From the NCBI RefSeq assembly GCF_003086295.3, contig NC_092052.1, positions 74,083,559-74,147,558 on the forward strand: 64,000 nucleotides of DNA, written 5' to 3'. Position numbers and translations under genes: made by a program. The notes below the pieces were generated by a model. The model made no database searches. It saw nothing but the letters and a program-made list of their open reading frames with translations, and was not told where the DNA came from. Positions within the stretch are counted from its first letter, which is position 1; every line of letters begins with the position of its first letter. Positions 23,740 to 36,700 of this stretch are shown here, one piece after another. This DNA is from Arachis hypogaea (taxonomy: Eukaryota > Streptophyta > Magnoliopsida > Fabales > Fabaceae).

Positions 23740-24669
23740 TATTTTCTTTGTGACTCATTCACATCATTACCACATTTCACCCCATGGAACCCAAACACTT
23801 ACCTTTCTAGTCACCAATTCTACACACCATCACCCCACTACATACAAAACCAAAATCTTTACCCTCATGAGCTTGATTGTCAACCTTCATCATCTCAAGC
23901 TTCATCTTCATATATGGATCAAGCCACACAAGAAGCATTTTTAATGCTCATTCAAGAACAATAAGAGTTCCGGAAGAAGCAAGAGCAAGTCATGTTTACC
24001 TTGGCGAAAACTCTTGACCGATTAGCTTCATTGCGTTCATGCCACAACCAAGAAATTCTTGTGGATGAATGTGTGGAATCAAGTACAAGGTGTGGAGCGA
24101 ACGAAGAATTTCAAGATCAAGAAGAAGATGAGAGTTTGCAACATGAAGCACAAGAGGAGGAACCTCCCTTGGTTGAATTTGAAGGAGATGTTGATGTGGA
24201 CTTCACACAACCTCCAATTTTTGACTTGAGTGATGATGAGGAAGATTTAAAGGAGGTTAAGGAAGATTTTGGCTACCAAGAAGTGAAGATACTTGTACAA
24301 GAGTGAATTGAGTGGGTGAAGATTTCATCAAGTTTCTTATGCCCACATCAATACACCGTCTTGGAGACGGATCATCAACTTCAAACCCTTCTTGGAGTAG
24401 TGGATCATGGAGAGAAAAGTGTTAATTGGCAAGAAAATAGAAAGTTCATCAAAGAAGCCAATTCAACATTTGAAGTTCAACTATGGTGGAAGAGTCAATT
24501 GAATGGATTCCGGAGAGTGTACAAGTGTGTTAATGGTGATTCAAGAAGTTGTTCATCTAAGAGCATAAATGATTGTCAACAAGAGGATGATAGAGAAACC
24601 AAAGTGTGGGATCCAGGCATTAGGTTCAACACTCAACACTTATGGACATTTATGGATTGTACTTGCTAG
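23740..24669 (+). pseudogene. First ORF of element G (unrecognised, gag position)
   Basis: A single frame runs from about 23740 to 24669, broken by TAA near 23962 (in LIQEQ-stop-EFRKK, where glutamine is likely) and TGA at 24304-24306. A possible start is ATG at 23914. The N-terminal part is rich in proline, tyrosine and glutamine. The middle is strongly acidic (EEDESLQHEAQEEEPP, SDDEEDLKEVKEDFG). The C-terminal part has LWWKSQLNGF and VWDPGI. It has no gag, CCHC or protease motif that I can see. Proteins of this look are frequent in legume non-autonomous elements, but I know of no function. Its place after the primer-binding site suggests it replaces gag. Confidence 0.6.
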
Positions 24670-25066
24670 CTTCGAATTTCCCAAGAGTTTGGTGCATTTC
24701 ATTTGGGACCCCAGAGGTCAAATCAAGAGCAAACTCGGATAGAGATTCAAGGAGGGATGGAAACATAAGCCACCATAACATAAGAATCTCCTCAAAAAGT
24801 CCAACTTAAGGACTTTAAACCAAAGTGCTAGGTGGGAGACACCCCACCATGGTAAAATCCTTCTAACTTTCTCTCTTTTAGCTTTTATTTCTTGAATAAT
24901 TGGGTATGTTGCTTAGTTTAGTTTAGATGCATTTTGATGTTTATTAGGTAATTTTTGTGAAATAATGTGTTTTTGGAGTTTTAACATGCTTTGGGGCTTG
25001 AAAACCTGTTTTGGATGTCATGTTTGGTGCCTTAGAGGCACTAAAAATTTTGCAAAAATAGAGTCC
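24670..25066 (+). other. Non-coding spacer in element G
   Basis: No coding sequence. At 24815-24850 it has AAAGTGCTAGGTGGGAGACACCCCACCATGG-like text, which recurs in element C at 38090-38125. This is a short conserved post-ORF hairpin-like segment (GTGGGAGAC...CCCACCATGGT) kept in two families. Confidence 0.6.
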
Positions 25067-25530
25067 TGTACGTATGCACACACTTGTACGCGCGCACACT
25101 TCCCCTCTTTTTGGCCACCTGTGCGCACACACAGATCTGTGCGCGTGCACACTCCTAAATACCCAGTCTGTTTGTGGCATTCGCACATCTTGTGCGAGTG
25201 CATCCTACCCTCTTTCCATCGTGTGCGTACGCACACAAGTTGTGCGCACGCACACTTCACCCTGAATTCTTGAAAAAAAAATCTCTTGTGCGTGCGCACA
25301 CTGTTGTGCACCCGCACAGCCCATGGCACCCATTCTGATCGCAGCCCACGCACCCAGTGTGCGTTGGAACAACCCTCTCTTTTCCCTTGTGTGCGCACAC
25401 ACACGCCCTTGTGCGCGCGCACATACCTCGATAACCATTCTGTTCGCAACACCCGCACGCGGCTATGCGCGCGTATACTCCTCATTTTCTCTAGTGTACG
25501 TATGCATACGGTCGTGTGCGTACACACATG
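25067..25530 (+). repeat. Paired dyad array upstream of ORF2 in element G
   Basis: At least 14 dyads of the type TGTGCGTGCGCACA. Clear pairs begin at 25067/25085, 25120/25138, 25173/25191, 25222/25241 and 25287/25305, with further copies to about 25530. Members of a pair are 18-20 bp apart, and pairs repeat every 49-65 bp, most often 53. The motif is the same type as in the G LTR. Confidence 0.85.
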
Positions 25531-25912
25531 CCCTTTTTTGAACGTTAATTCGAAAGGGGATACCATCGCGCCCCATCAGATACTCACCCCAAAACCTGTT
25601 TTCTTCTTTGCTTCTTCTCTAAACCACTCCAGCCTCTCCTACCCTCAGCCCAAACCACCACCTAACTTCCCCCGTCCGACGACAACACCACCAGCGACCA
25701 CCGTCGCTTACCTGCTCCTCATTCCTTCTTCTCTTTTCTTCCCCCTTCCACCATTTCTTCTTTTCTGCGCGAAGTCAGCCCTGTTTCTACGTGTCATCCC
25801 TAGTTCGCACCCTTCCAGTCCGGCAAGCAACCACCAGCGGTGGCAAGGTGCTGTGCCACCGCGACACCACCACCACTGTTCCCTATCCCTTCTTCTTTCC
25901 TCATCAATGCAG

Positions 25913-27001
25913 GTTCCCTTCCCCTGTTCCCTGTTTTCCTTTTTTTTTATTTTCATTGCTTTTTAATTCTGTTTTAGTGATTTGGTTAGGCTTAAGATTA
26001 GTTAAAACTTGTGTTTCTGGATTGAATGGTTGCTGATTGAATTTTCTAGGTTGAATGCTGCTTACATTGAACTGAAATTGATGTTTATGAATCCTGCACA
26101 CAACCTGTTCGATATATTGCCTGAATGAATGTTTTTGATTTAAATCTTATGTCTAATCAGCATGAGCTTTAAATTTTGTTTTCTTTAGGCACTTTAATTC
26201 ATACTTGTGCAGTTTTCTGAAATTTTGGATGATGGTTAAGACTGAATTCTTATATGCATCTAGTGTTATTTTTGCTTGAAACACCAAATTGACTTGAAAT
26301 TTGCAGCTGTAATAATTTGTTTGGTGGTAACCTTGGCTGTACAATCATACTTTACCTTGATCATTTGTTTGGTTATGCACTTAGTTGCTGTTTTTGCTCA
26401 AAACACCAAATTGAACTGAAATTTCAGATTTAATTCATTGTTTGGTGTTATATGTTAAGTGCATACATAGTTAGAGAGTGAATTGATGATATTGCTTATT
26501 CATGTAGTTTTGAAAACATAAATGATCACATACATCGCCACTTGTTCCTTTAAGGTTTTTGAGCAATTCAAATTGATTTTCATCAAGTATTGCTTTGTGA
26601 ACAAGGGCTGTGTTGGTTGATTATTTTTACTTTTTGATATTAAATAGGCAGGTTCTTCGAATATTGAATTGTTTATTGCCATTGTGCCAAATTTTTGTCA
26701 AACTTATACTTTCAAAGCACAATTGCAATAACCAAGTTTTGATTCAATTCACTCTTCCTGTTTATACCTAAGTTATTTGTGCTGTAATTACTGTTCATTC
26801 CCTTTAATTGTTACTAAGATTACTTGATTGTGGAAAACTACATTTTCAATTGAGCATATCACTTGTTTTGAATATGTTTTCCTTAATTGAGTGTTTGTTT
26901 ACCTTATCGGCTCTAATTTGCATTGTTTGACATTTCTTCTTTGCTTCTGTGATTTTTATCTGTTTTTCCTAAGTTGTAGTCCATTTTTGTTCTCTTTCAG
27001 G
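25913..27001 (+). other. Possible intron ahead of ORF2 in element G
   Basis: A T-rich stretch of about 1.1 kb bounded by AATGCAG/GTTCCC at 25912-25913 (possible donor). It ends in the pyrimidine-rich acceptor-like TTGTTCTCTTTCAG at 26987-27000, directly before GATG of ORF2. Base composition and signals suit a plant 5'-UTR intron, but there is no transcript evidence and the donor is only one candidate. Confidence 0.4.
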
Positions 27002-27855
27002 ATGCGTCACAAGGGCAACGAGAAAGCAAACCCTTTGGCTCCTCCTCCTGCACGTTTGAGCACCCAGCCGGACACTTTTATCACTGAGGAAGCCCATGAA
27101 CAATATAAGAAATTGGAAAAGAAAGCCTTCCACTATGAGAGGAAGCTAAGTGTACCGGAAAAATATGCGGAAGTCATACATAACAGACTCGATTTCTACT
27201 AGTGGAAATTCGTAGAATTCGACCCGGTGGAAATCAATGAACACCAAGTCAAAGAATTCTATGAAAATCAGCTAAAGAGAGAGTCCACAACTATTTTTCT
27301 TTGGGGTGTCACCTTAGACACCTCCGACCATGCTTTAGAGGCCCTCTTGCAGATTCCGCATATTCCTTCGGGCCGCGATGCTTACCTGAAGATAGTGGCG
27401 AACTTGACTACGGGCAAGCTTTCCTTGGATGCGGTTCTGAAGAGGATTGGCCTACCTGAGGCCCATTGGGAATACAGCAGAGATGAGAACGTGGTTCCGC
27501 AAAGCATTGCATGTGCTCATCTCCATCCTGAGGTGAGGATCTAGCAGCAGATTATCACCGATTATATCTTGCCGAGCACGCATGCTACGCACATTCGCGT
27601 CCGTGTGGCAGTATTACTTTGGGCCATTCTGGAGGGGAAGAGGATCTCTATTCTTCCCCTTATTAGAGATTCGATGTGGAAGGTGAATCAACAACAGAAG
27701 TACAATGTCCCATTCCCATCGTTGATCACCCAACTGGCTAGCTTATCTGGGGTGGAGAGGCGTCTGACAGACCGGACGTCTGTCTATATCAGCACCCAGT
27801 CATTTCTGCCATACGGAGAATATGATGGGCCACCACAGAAGAAGAGGAAGACCAC
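27002..27855 (+). pseudogene. ORF2 of element G, PF20167-like, two stops and cut by hAT
   Basis: One frame from ATG 27002 with TAG at 27200-27202 and TAG at 27542-27544. It continues open until the hAT insertion at about 27856, which removes the C terminus. Features in order: an N-terminal polar region with TEEAHEQYKKLEKK, a VKEFYENQL block, LLQIPHIPSG, then ILPSTHATHIRVRVAVLLWAIL and a basic KKRKTT tail. The EFYxN and AVLLWxIL blocks align with ORF2 of C and, more loosely, of B/E. Function unknown. The position after the array and intron-like stretch matches C. Confidence 0.7.
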
Positions 27856-29505
27856 TAGAGGTGTCAATATGTTTGGCCCTATAGGGCTTTGGCCCAACTT
27901 TATAGGGCCAGAAGAATAAAAAGCCCTATAACTAATAGGGTCAAAATTTTAAAAAGCCCTCAGGGCCAAAAGCCCTAATGGGCCAAAAGCCTTAGGGCCA
28001 ACCCATGGGTCACCTAATCCTTTTTTTTTATTTTTTTATTTTTTACATTCTCTATCTCAACACACATAAAACTTATTAAAAGTCATTAGTTTGTTCTATC
28101 CCTTTGTCATTTTATGTGTAGAAAATAAAAAAATTGAAAAATTAATGTTAATAATGTGCATTCATCATATTAAATCCAACTTTTAACTATATACATCAAG
28201 AAATCAAACATGGCATTCACTATCTCATCACCCTTCTCCTTACTCTTTAGTATCTACCGTCAATAATGTCTCTAGAAAATCAAAATAAAGTTGACACAAA
28301 TTCATCATCTAAAATCATGAATGTTGAGAGGGATGCATCATTTCTGTTGACACTTCTTCATGAATTTTACCAATTTCATAATCTAAAATCAACCAATTAA
28401 AAAAAACAGTTAGAAACTCAATTTAAAATATTATTTGAAAAAAATAGCATAAATGTTTACCATCATGATTTGGAACAAATCCACGTAACCAACTCCTTGT
28501 GCAAATAAGCATTTGGACATACTCATGAAGAGTGAAACTTCTGTATTTTGTTAAAACACGTCCACCAATACTGAATGCAGACTCAGATGCTACCGTAGTG
28601 ATAGGAATACTTAAAACATCTCTGGCCGTAACTGACAGAGTGGAAAACCTATCCTCATTAATCCTCCAAAAATTTAGCACATCATACTTCAAATCATCTT
28701 CATTGGTGTGAATCAAACCTTCCTTTAGATAAATCTCTAATTCATCTTTATCCTTGGAAGTTTGGGTTTCACAGTCAAATTCTCTGAACTTCTAAAAGAT
28801 GTAGAATAAAGATTATTTAAGTAACGAATAAACATAATAGGAGAAAAATAATACTATATTAAAATTAAATACCTTCATCACCATTTTGCTCTTCTTTATA
28901 AGCCTTCCTTCTTCAGGTGACTTAGGACATTGGCTACTACTTTGAGAAATTGTTGAACCACCAAAAGTATTTATATACTGTCCATACAACCTTTTAAATT
29001 TCTCCAATACTTCATTTGCCTTCAATTCAAAGGTTGAAGGATCTAGTTTTTTGTAACAAAACCTCAAGAACTTTAACTTTAATCGAGGATCAAAAATTGC
29101 CCCAAAAGCCAAGACAGTGCTATAATCCTTCCAATATTTATCAAACTTCATCTTCATTCTGAAAGCCATGTTCATAATAACAACATCATCACAAGTTTGA
29201 TTGTCTTCCAAAAGAAATTCAATTTTCCAAACTTGCATAAAATACAAATTTGATGTTGGATATGATGAACCCGAAATGAGGTTTGTAGTTTCATAAAATG
29301 GCTCTAAAAATTCACACATTTTTTTTGCTAAGCTCCATTCTTCATTTGTCGGACAATCTTTATAAGCTCCATCTACAACACTAAGGATGTCAAACTCTTT
29401 TTCAAATTTAATTGCACTTTCTAACATCATATATGTAGAATTCCATTGAGTTGGAACATCTGATTTTAGACCAACACCTTGAATTGAAGTCCGACATTTA
29501 ATTGC
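27856..29505 (-). mobile_element. Truncated hAT transposon
   Basis: The left boundary TAGAGGTGTCAATATG is a typical plant hAT 3' terminus. It is followed by clustered subterminal motifs built from GGGCCAAAAGCCC (27875-28005). Transposase C-terminal coding sequence follows on the minus strand. The other end is missing: at about 29505 the sequence passes straight into the 3' LTR of G, so insertion was accompanied or followed by deletion. Confidence 0.8.
28423..29505 (-). pseudogene. hAT transposase, C-terminal half
   Basis: Two coding blocks on the minus strand. The first (from about 29505 to 28860) has DVPTQWNSTYMMLE, LAKKMCEFLEPFYETTNLISG and FDPRLKLKF. It corresponds to the RNase-H-like hAT region often annotated DUF4413. 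The second (28716-28423) has LSIPITTVASESAFSIGGRVLTK, the core of the hAT C-terminal dimerisation domain (PF05699). A non-coding gap (about 28720-28860) may be an intron. The N-terminal BED finger and first catalytic part are absent, so it cannot be active. Confidence 0.85.
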
Positions 29506-30097
29506 ACTAGAGTGATGATGTCCGACATTTAGTGGTAATTCTTGGGTAGTTAATTAACTCTTATTTCAATTGAAGCTAGCTTTTTATCAATTAATTTGGT
29601 ATGTTAGCTAGGACTTATGGATCAAGGTCAATTATGCTTGCTAAACCTACTCCTCAATGTTAGGGGTTAACTAAGCGAGATTGACTCATCATAGTTGCCA
29701 TAGTTGTGGTTATGATGATGATAGAATTCCTTGAAGTCTCATTCCCAAGTCAAGGCTCTTTTATACATATCTTAGCATTTTCACTAAGTTTTGATCTTGT
29801 TTTCCTTTTTACTTGCATCAATATCAATTTTGATCATTTCTTAGTTCTTTGATTTCTTAGTTCTTTTAATCTTTAGTTCTTTGATTTTGAAACCCTTTTT
29901 GTCCTCACAACCGAAAGCGTAACACTTTAATTGCATTCCTAGGGAGAATGACCCAAGGTTGAAAGATTCTCGGTTTATATGTTTTGTATTTGAAAGAACT
30001 AAACTTTGATTGGGATGATTACTTGTTGGTTTGGACTATGCTATCAACGAAGAAATTGTTTTGCTAAAATTTCAAACTATCGTGATTTTCTCTATCG
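29506..30097 (+). repeat. 3' LTR of element G (last ~590 bp only)
   Basis: Matches 23026-23618 closely. The first ~1 kb is lost at the hAT junction. The terminal CA has become CG, and TTATT follows directly as the target duplication. Confidence 0.85.
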
Positions 30098-32097
30098 TTA
30101 TTCCTTCCCCAATTTAAAAAACTTTGAGTAAATGTGTTGAGATTTTGTTAAATTTTGGTATTTAGGATCAAATTAGCTTTGTGGACTTGCTGGGTCTTGT
30201 CCTGAATTTCTATCGGTAAGGGGAGAAGTCACTAACTCTTGTAAATTATTTATGATTAGGAATACTATTTTGATTTTTGTGGTATTTATCTGGAATTAGA
30301 GTGAGATATATGTTTTGGAGGCAAATTTGGTGATATCGGTGGCTAAAAAGTGAACCGTGGAGGTTAGGTTTCTGTCCGGTGAGGATTCAGGACTTTGGAC
30401 ACTTGAGGAATGGATATATTTGAGGTGCTTTAGCATTAGGGAGGAATCAGTCAAGGTATAATTTTGGTCTCTCATAGATAGCGTATAATGTATCATGAAA
30501 ACTTAGGTTAGGTGATCGTAAGATAAGTTGGATTGTGTGAACTTGTTATGATTTAGTAATTCTTGTTGTGTATCTTGAGCTTATGATGAGAATGTGGTGA
30601 ATTATTGGTTGTTGATGAGGTTTGATAATGATTATAAGAAATGATAATGATATATTGTTGTACGATGAATAAATGTTGTATGATTATGAATTATTGGATT
30701 GAACTTGATAGAAGTGGATATTGATATGTTGAGAAAGGGGTGAAAAGGGTATGGAAATTCTTTGTATGGATCTTGGTGGTGTTTTGAGTTGAGAAACCTT
30801 GGTTTGAAAATGAAATATTGGAAAATAGAGGTTTTGAATGTTTTTGGTAAAATAGATTTTTAACAAACTTTGGCGAACTATAACTTGAGCCTCAGATTTT
30901 GGATTTAAAAGAAATTTATTCCAAATTAAAGATGATTTCAAGAGCTTTAAAATAGTATAAATGTTGTGGGAATCAGTTTTGTAGAGAAAGTTATGAACAT
31001 CGGAAGTTAGGTATATAAAACAGATTTTTAATGACTTAACAGCTTTTGAAGAAAAGGGAGTGTCGTGTACGCGACCTGCACGCACGACGTGAGCTATGCT
31101 CACCGTTCTGTAATCTTGCATACGTGGGGCAAGGCTTGTGTACACGAAACCCAATTTCTGAAAGCTCACGTATGCGAGAGTACGCACGCGATGCGAGCTC
31201 CCTGTTTTAGCCAAAAATGAGGCTTTTGAGTGCTAAATCAATCCTCTAACTTTTCAAACCTCTATAACTACCTTCTTGGACCTAACACCTAGTTTTTAAA
31301 CATAAAAAAGAGAAGGGACCTATAGAGAAAGGTTGTGAAGAAGAAGAACTTGGATTGATGACTTTAAAAGAAGTTAAACATGGTATGAAGTGATGATGTA
31401 AGTTGAGAAGTGCAAAAATATTGATTTTGCTATGAAATATTGAGAATGATGAATAGGACATGATTGAGGATGATGAAATATTGATGATTGACTTGAGATT
31501 GAATGAATTCTTGAATGAGATACTTGTGTAGTAGCAAGCATTGTGGTTCATTTCGCTTACTCTGGGTCAGTGATTAAGAAACTTGGGTAGTAGCAATAGT
31601 AGTGGATTATTCTACTTACTCTAGGTTGAGCTTGTAAACACCCACCTGGGTAGTAGCAACAGTAGTGGTTACTCTATTTGCTCTGGGGTTAAGCGGGTAG
31701 TAGCAAGGGAGTTGTGGTTCAGTCTCGCTTACTCTACAATGGGTGTTTCTGTCCAAGGTTAGCTACCAGGACATGTCGGGTTTGGCTATATAACTGACAG
31801 ATGATATCATCAGCCATAGGACAGGTATTCATCATGTGCATTTGTTTATTTTTTTTAGTTTGCATTACTTGAGTTTGCCTATTTGAATTACTATATCTAC
31901 TTTCTATCTGCTTTACTGCTGTAACTGCATCCTATTTGTATTTTTCTTGCCTGTATTGGTTGTCTGTGCAACTGAGAGGCCCCTTGTCCGGCGGAGGAGT
32001 GACAAGGGCAGTTCCATCGGAGTTCGGAGAGCTGGAGGAAGTAGGAATTTAAGTGTTAAGTTAGAGTTTGAATTATAATTTGGAAACCTTAGGTTAT
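30098..32097 (+). repeat. Middle segment of solo LTR X
   Basis: LTR-type non-coding DNA between the G and C insertions. It contains a CpG-rich dyad-like patch at about 31060-31200 (GTGTACGCGACC, CACGCACGACGTG, GCACGCGATGCGAGC). It also carries tandem repeats and the conserved CATAGGACAGGTATTCATCAT-type block near 31815. It holds no coding sequence I can defend. Confidence 0.7.
31520..31735 (+). repeat. Four-unit tandem repeat in X
   Basis: Four diverged units of about 50-60 bp, each beginning TGGGTAGTAGCAA or similar and ending in TTACTCTGGGG-like text. It occupies the place that the hairpin tandem repeat has in F1, next to the same conserved block. The two LTRs therefore share the layout but not the repeat sequence. 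Confidence 0.75.
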
Positions 32098-33587
32098 TGA
32101 TAAACCACTATTTTATGGTTTATCTTGTGTTTAATTGGGTGGGTTTTATCAAGTCTTCACCCACTTATTCATATGATTTGCGTGATTTTACAATCCCTTA
32201 TTAGTGTTGTTTTATGATTCAAAACTTGCTTCCTAGAGATCTTTAATTAGTATATTTTAATTCTCCTTTATACCATTCGATGCCGTGATCCGTGTGTTAA
32301 GTGTTTTAGGTTTTATAGGGCAGGAATGGCTTAGAGAATGGAGAAGAAGCTTACAAAAATAGAAGGAACACAAGAAACTAAGGAGATGACCAGCGAGCAC
32401 CGACGCGCACGCATGGCTCACGCGAGCGCGCGGAATGGAAAAATTTACAGCGACACGTGCGCGTTCTTGACGCGTACGCATGGATTGGAGTCTGCACAAA
32501 AGACGCGCACACGTAGATGACGCGTACGCGTGACCTGTGCGATCTGCAGAATTAACAGAAAATGCTGGGGGTGATTTCGGGCCGCGTTTTGACCCAGTTT
32601 TTGGCCCAGAAACACAGAATAAAGCCAGGGAACATGTAGAGACTCAAGACAGACACTCACATATTCTCATTAGGATTGTTTTTAGGTTTTTAGATCTGAA
32701 TCTAGAGAGAAACTTCTTTTCCTCTAGGTTTTGTTTGCATTCATAGTTTCATAGTTTATTGCTTTTGCTTTTGGATATTGAAGAGTCATCACCTCCGTTG
32801 AAGATACTATTCTAGTTTGTTTCCTTACTTGCTCTTTTAATTATTCCATATTTTTAATTCTTGTTTAAAGTGGTAATTAGATTATTTTCATGGATTGCTA
32901 ATGCAAATGATTACTTTTACTTTTAATTAATTTTTAATCTCTATTATTATGTCTCTTTTCTATTCCAAACTCCCAATAATGAAGATGGTATCCATGTCAA
33001 TAGAGTAGATTCCCTACTTGACATGGGGGTTAATTAAGAGGAGACACTTGAGTTGGAATGCTCAAGTAATTAGTTAAATTAGAAATTGTTGGCTAATTCT
33101 GTATTTACTAACGCTAGACCTTCCTAAGGGAGAGGACTAGGATTTGCGAATAAGAGTTAGCTCAATCACTTGACTTTCCTTTATTTAGTAAGGGTTAACT
33201 AAGTGAAAATAACAACCTCTTTATACTACACTTGAGAAAATTCCAACAAGGATAGAACTTCCAATTAATCATTCCCCCAGTCAAGGCTTTTTATTTTCAA
33301 TAATATAAATTCCTTTTAATTTTCATTGCACTAAATTACGATTGTCTATTTTCTGTTATTCAACTCTCAAAAATCTCTCGGAAACTCCTGATTAACAAAT
33401 TAGCATCCTTTCTAGCAACTCGTTGGGAGACGACTTGGGACTCATACTCCCAGTATTTTTATTCTAAACTTTTTATGACAACCTTTCTAAATTGATGAGA
33501 TGGATTTTTGCTGGTTAAGGGCTATACTCGTAACGCTGTTCTATTATATTATAATCTCTTAATTGGTCTAACTTCTGTCCCACATCA
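32098..33587 (+). repeat. 5' LTR of element C
   Basis: TGATAAACC to CCACATCA, 1,490 bp. It is 33 bp shorter than the 3' LTR because it lacks one unit of the dyad array. Confidence 0.95.
32402..32535 (+). repeat. 17/33-bp dyad array in the 5' LTR of C
   Basis: Dyads of the type GACGCGTACGCGTC have their ACGCG-type cores at 32403, 32420, 32453, 32470, 32503 and 32520. This is a strict alternation of 17 and 33 bp, giving a 50-bp repeat. Confidence 0.9.
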
Positions 33588-33592
33588 GTTTT

Positions 33593-33611
33593 TGGCGCCG
33601 TTGCCGGGGAG
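33593..33611 (+). other. Primer-binding site, element C
   Basis: TGGCGCCGTTGCCGGGGAG, 18 of 19 bases complementary to the plant tRNA-Asp 3' end, five bases after the LTR. Confidence 0.9.
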
Positions 33612-33710
33612 TTGCAATTGTGTGCTAAATTATTAATTAGTGTATATATTTTTATTTTATTTGCGTATTTTATTTTACTTTATTACCATGAGCTATATGT
33701 TTCTCATTGA

Positions 33711-36700
33711 ATGACGCGTTCGTTGCTTGACCCGAGCTTAGTCGCATTTGATCCTGAAATTGAAAGAACTATTTCACGTATTAGGCGAGCTCGACGTCGG
33801 TTAGCCTCTGAGGATGGTGAAGTGTTTGTTATCAATTCACCAGTCTCATCTGAGGGCAAATTTGAACCGCCATCTGAGGAAGAAACAAGCTCCTTTACTA
33901 CTGATTCAGTTGATTCACATGCAGATAACATGGCAGCACCTAGGAGGATTACTCTCCAGGAAGCTGGAGCTCCAGATTTTACACTGCAGCCGTATCAAGT
34001 GCATCATCCAACTCTGGCTATAGATTTTGAGCTGAAGACTGTATTAATCAACTTGATGCCCAAGTTTCATGGCTTACCCGCTCAGGATCCTATCAAGCAC
34101 CTAAGGAATTTCCAGACATCCTGTTCTACTGTTAGGCGTCATGGTAAAAATGAAACTTCTATTCTGTTAACCGCCTTCCCATTTTCTCTTGAGGGAAAGG
34201 CGAGGGAGTGGTACTACTCCTAACCTGAAGCAACTGTTACCAACTGGGATACGCTCAGGAGAGAATTCTTGGAAAAATACTTTCCAGCTAAAGTTACAGA
34301 TAGATTGAGGAAATAGATCTCCTGCATTGTTCAAGGAGAATCAGAGACTCTTTAAGAGTACTGGGAGCGCTTTAAGAACCTTCTAGACGCATGCCTCCAT
34401 CACATGATTGACAGGCTAGTGTTAATCGGCTATTTCACTCAAGGCATGAAGCCTCGGGATAAAACTACACTGGATGGTGCTAGTAACGGTTCTCTGAAAA
34501 AGTACAAGACTACAGATGAAGCATGGCAACAGATCAGCGACTTAGCTGAGTCTACTAGGAATCACAGGCACAGGAGCAGCCACTCAAAAGCTGTTGCAGA
34601 AGTTTCCTCTAGCACTGAGACTTCTGCTCTTACACAGAGTATATTTGAAATGACCAACCTACTGAAGCAAATGCAGTTGAACTAACAACAACAAGCTCAG
34701 CCTTCCCCACCACAACAAAGCCAACAGTTAGTTCCCCAAAGAGTATGTAGAATCTGTGCTGATTATAGTCATTATACTGATGAATGCCCACAGCTCCAAC
34801 AAGAAGATAACACTGTGGCAGCTACTCATAACTTCTATGACCGCTCGAATCAAGGATACAATCAACAAGGCGGCAACTACAACCAAGGTGGGAACTACAA
34901 CCAAGGATGGCAAGACAACTCCAACCAAGGTTGGAGAGATAGTTCCAACCATGGCTGGAGGGATAACTATAATAGAGGAGGCAGAGACAACAATGGAAAC
35001 CCGTGGTAGAATAACAACAACAGACAGCAGAATCAGAACTAGCCCTACAGAGCACCTCACCTGAGACAGTCACAAGGATCCCAGCACAACCAACAACAGG
35101 TCCCACAGATCACTTATCCTACTTCCTCATCAAATGACGAGATGCTTCGTTCTCTTGCACAAGGACAACAAGACATGCAGACTACACTAAACTCTACTCT
35201 AAATGGTCTGAATGCCACTTTACAAGCTCTCACCGCCCGTATAGATTCATTAGCTGCTTCCACCAACCAACCTTCAAGCTCTGGTGGAATTCCTTCTCAA
35301 CCCTTACCTAATCCCAAGGGTGGCATCAATGCCATCACTTTGAGGTCCGGAACCACATTACAAGAGAGGAACCAAGAGGCGCCAAGCGCACTAGAACACG
35401 CCCCAGCCGAGGATATGGTAGAAGTAGAAGATGCTGAAGAGGAAGAGGAAGTACAAGACAAGGTTGAAGAAGAACTAGCTCAGCAAAGGAATGGAGCACC
35501 AAAGGATGCAGAAGCTGCAAGTGGCGCCATTCCTATCCTATTTCCACACCTTGCAAGGAAGACCAGAAAGCAGACGGAACTTGATCCCAAAAGGGTAGAA
35601 ATTTTCAAAAAGGTTGAAGTAACTCTTCCCCTTTTTGATGTTATTCAGCAAGTACCTAAATATGCAAAGTTTTTGAAAGATTTATGCATACATAAAGATA
35701 AAATTAATGAATTAGAAACTATTCCTTTAGGTAGTTCTATATCTGCTTTAATGGGAGGTATACCTAAAAAATGTAGTGATCCAGGTCCATGTATGGTAAA
35801 CTGTACCATTGGAGGTGTAATATTTTCTGATTGCATGTGTGACTTAGGAGCGTGTGTTAGTATAATGCCATTGTCTATATATGATACTTTAAGGCTCCCT
35901 CCCTTAAAAAGGTCGGCAGCTCATTTTGTGTTAGCAGATAAAAGTATTATTACAGTAGTAGGAATTACTGAAGATGTATTAGTGAGCATTAAGGGGCTCA
36001 CATTTCCCATTGACTTCTATATCCTGGAAATGCTCCCTAATGACTCAGGAAGACCATCATCAATCCTGCTTGGAAGACCATTCCTGAAAACTTCGAAGTT
36101 CAAGCTGGATGCATTCTCAGGAACTTACTCCTTTGAGATAGATGGTAGAACAGTGAGTTTCAGTTTAAATGAAACTATGAAGCACCCTCTAAAAGATCAT
36201 TCTATCTTCCAGTGCAACATCATTGATGAAACTGTAGCTGAAGTTCACCAAGAAGAAGTGGAAGAGAGACACATGGAGCAAGGTCCAAGTGTGGGGACAC
36301 CCTGTAAACACAATGAGGACACTTTGTCATTATCACTAGCCTCGGATGATCTAGAGCCTAGCCATGAGCAGAAATTGGAATTGAAGCCCCTTCCTCCACA
36401 CCTCAAGTATGCTTACCTTGAGGATAATCAGAAGTTCCCAGTTATCATTACAAGGGAACTCACTTCACAACATAAGGAGCAACTGCTTAGTATGCTAAGG
36501 AAACATAAGAAAGCAATTGGGTGGAGCTTGGTGGATATCATAGGCATTAGCCCTGGAATTTGTGAGCACAGAATATACTTAGAAGAGGAATCAAAACCCG
36601 TCCGTCAACCCCAAAGAAGATTGAATCCCACCATCTTAGAAGTTGTCAAGAAAGAAGTGACCAGGCTACTTGAAGCAGATATCATTTACCCCATCTCAGA

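Larger units (their letters stand above)
22022..30097 (+). mobile_element. Element G: non-autonomous LTR element, 3' part damaged by a hAT fragment
   Basis: The 5' LTR starts TGATGAGTCC at 22022. The remaining 3' LTR piece ends CTCTATCG at 30097. The target duplication TTATT flanks both ends (22017-22021 and 30098-30102). In order it holds a primer-binding site, a pol-unrelated first ORF (about 23740-24669), a dyad array, a T-rich intron-like stretch, ORF2, a hAT transposon fragment and a 3' LTR missing its first ~1 kb. No protease, RT or integrase is present. Confidence 0.85.

Noticed and set aside
25286..25966. 226-codon open frame in element G
   Set aside because: It starts inside the dyad array and continues through C/T-rich leader DNA. 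Its open length comes from the repeated TGTGCG units and the composition lacks any domain.
33593..33611. tRNA-Asp-like sequence
   Set aside because: Only the last ~18 bases of a tRNA are matched, in complement, directly after an LTR. It is a primer-binding site and not a tRNA gene.
34728..35106. Overlapping minus-strand frames in the gag region of C
   Set aside because: They are antisense shadows of the repetitive NQG-coding stretch of gag.
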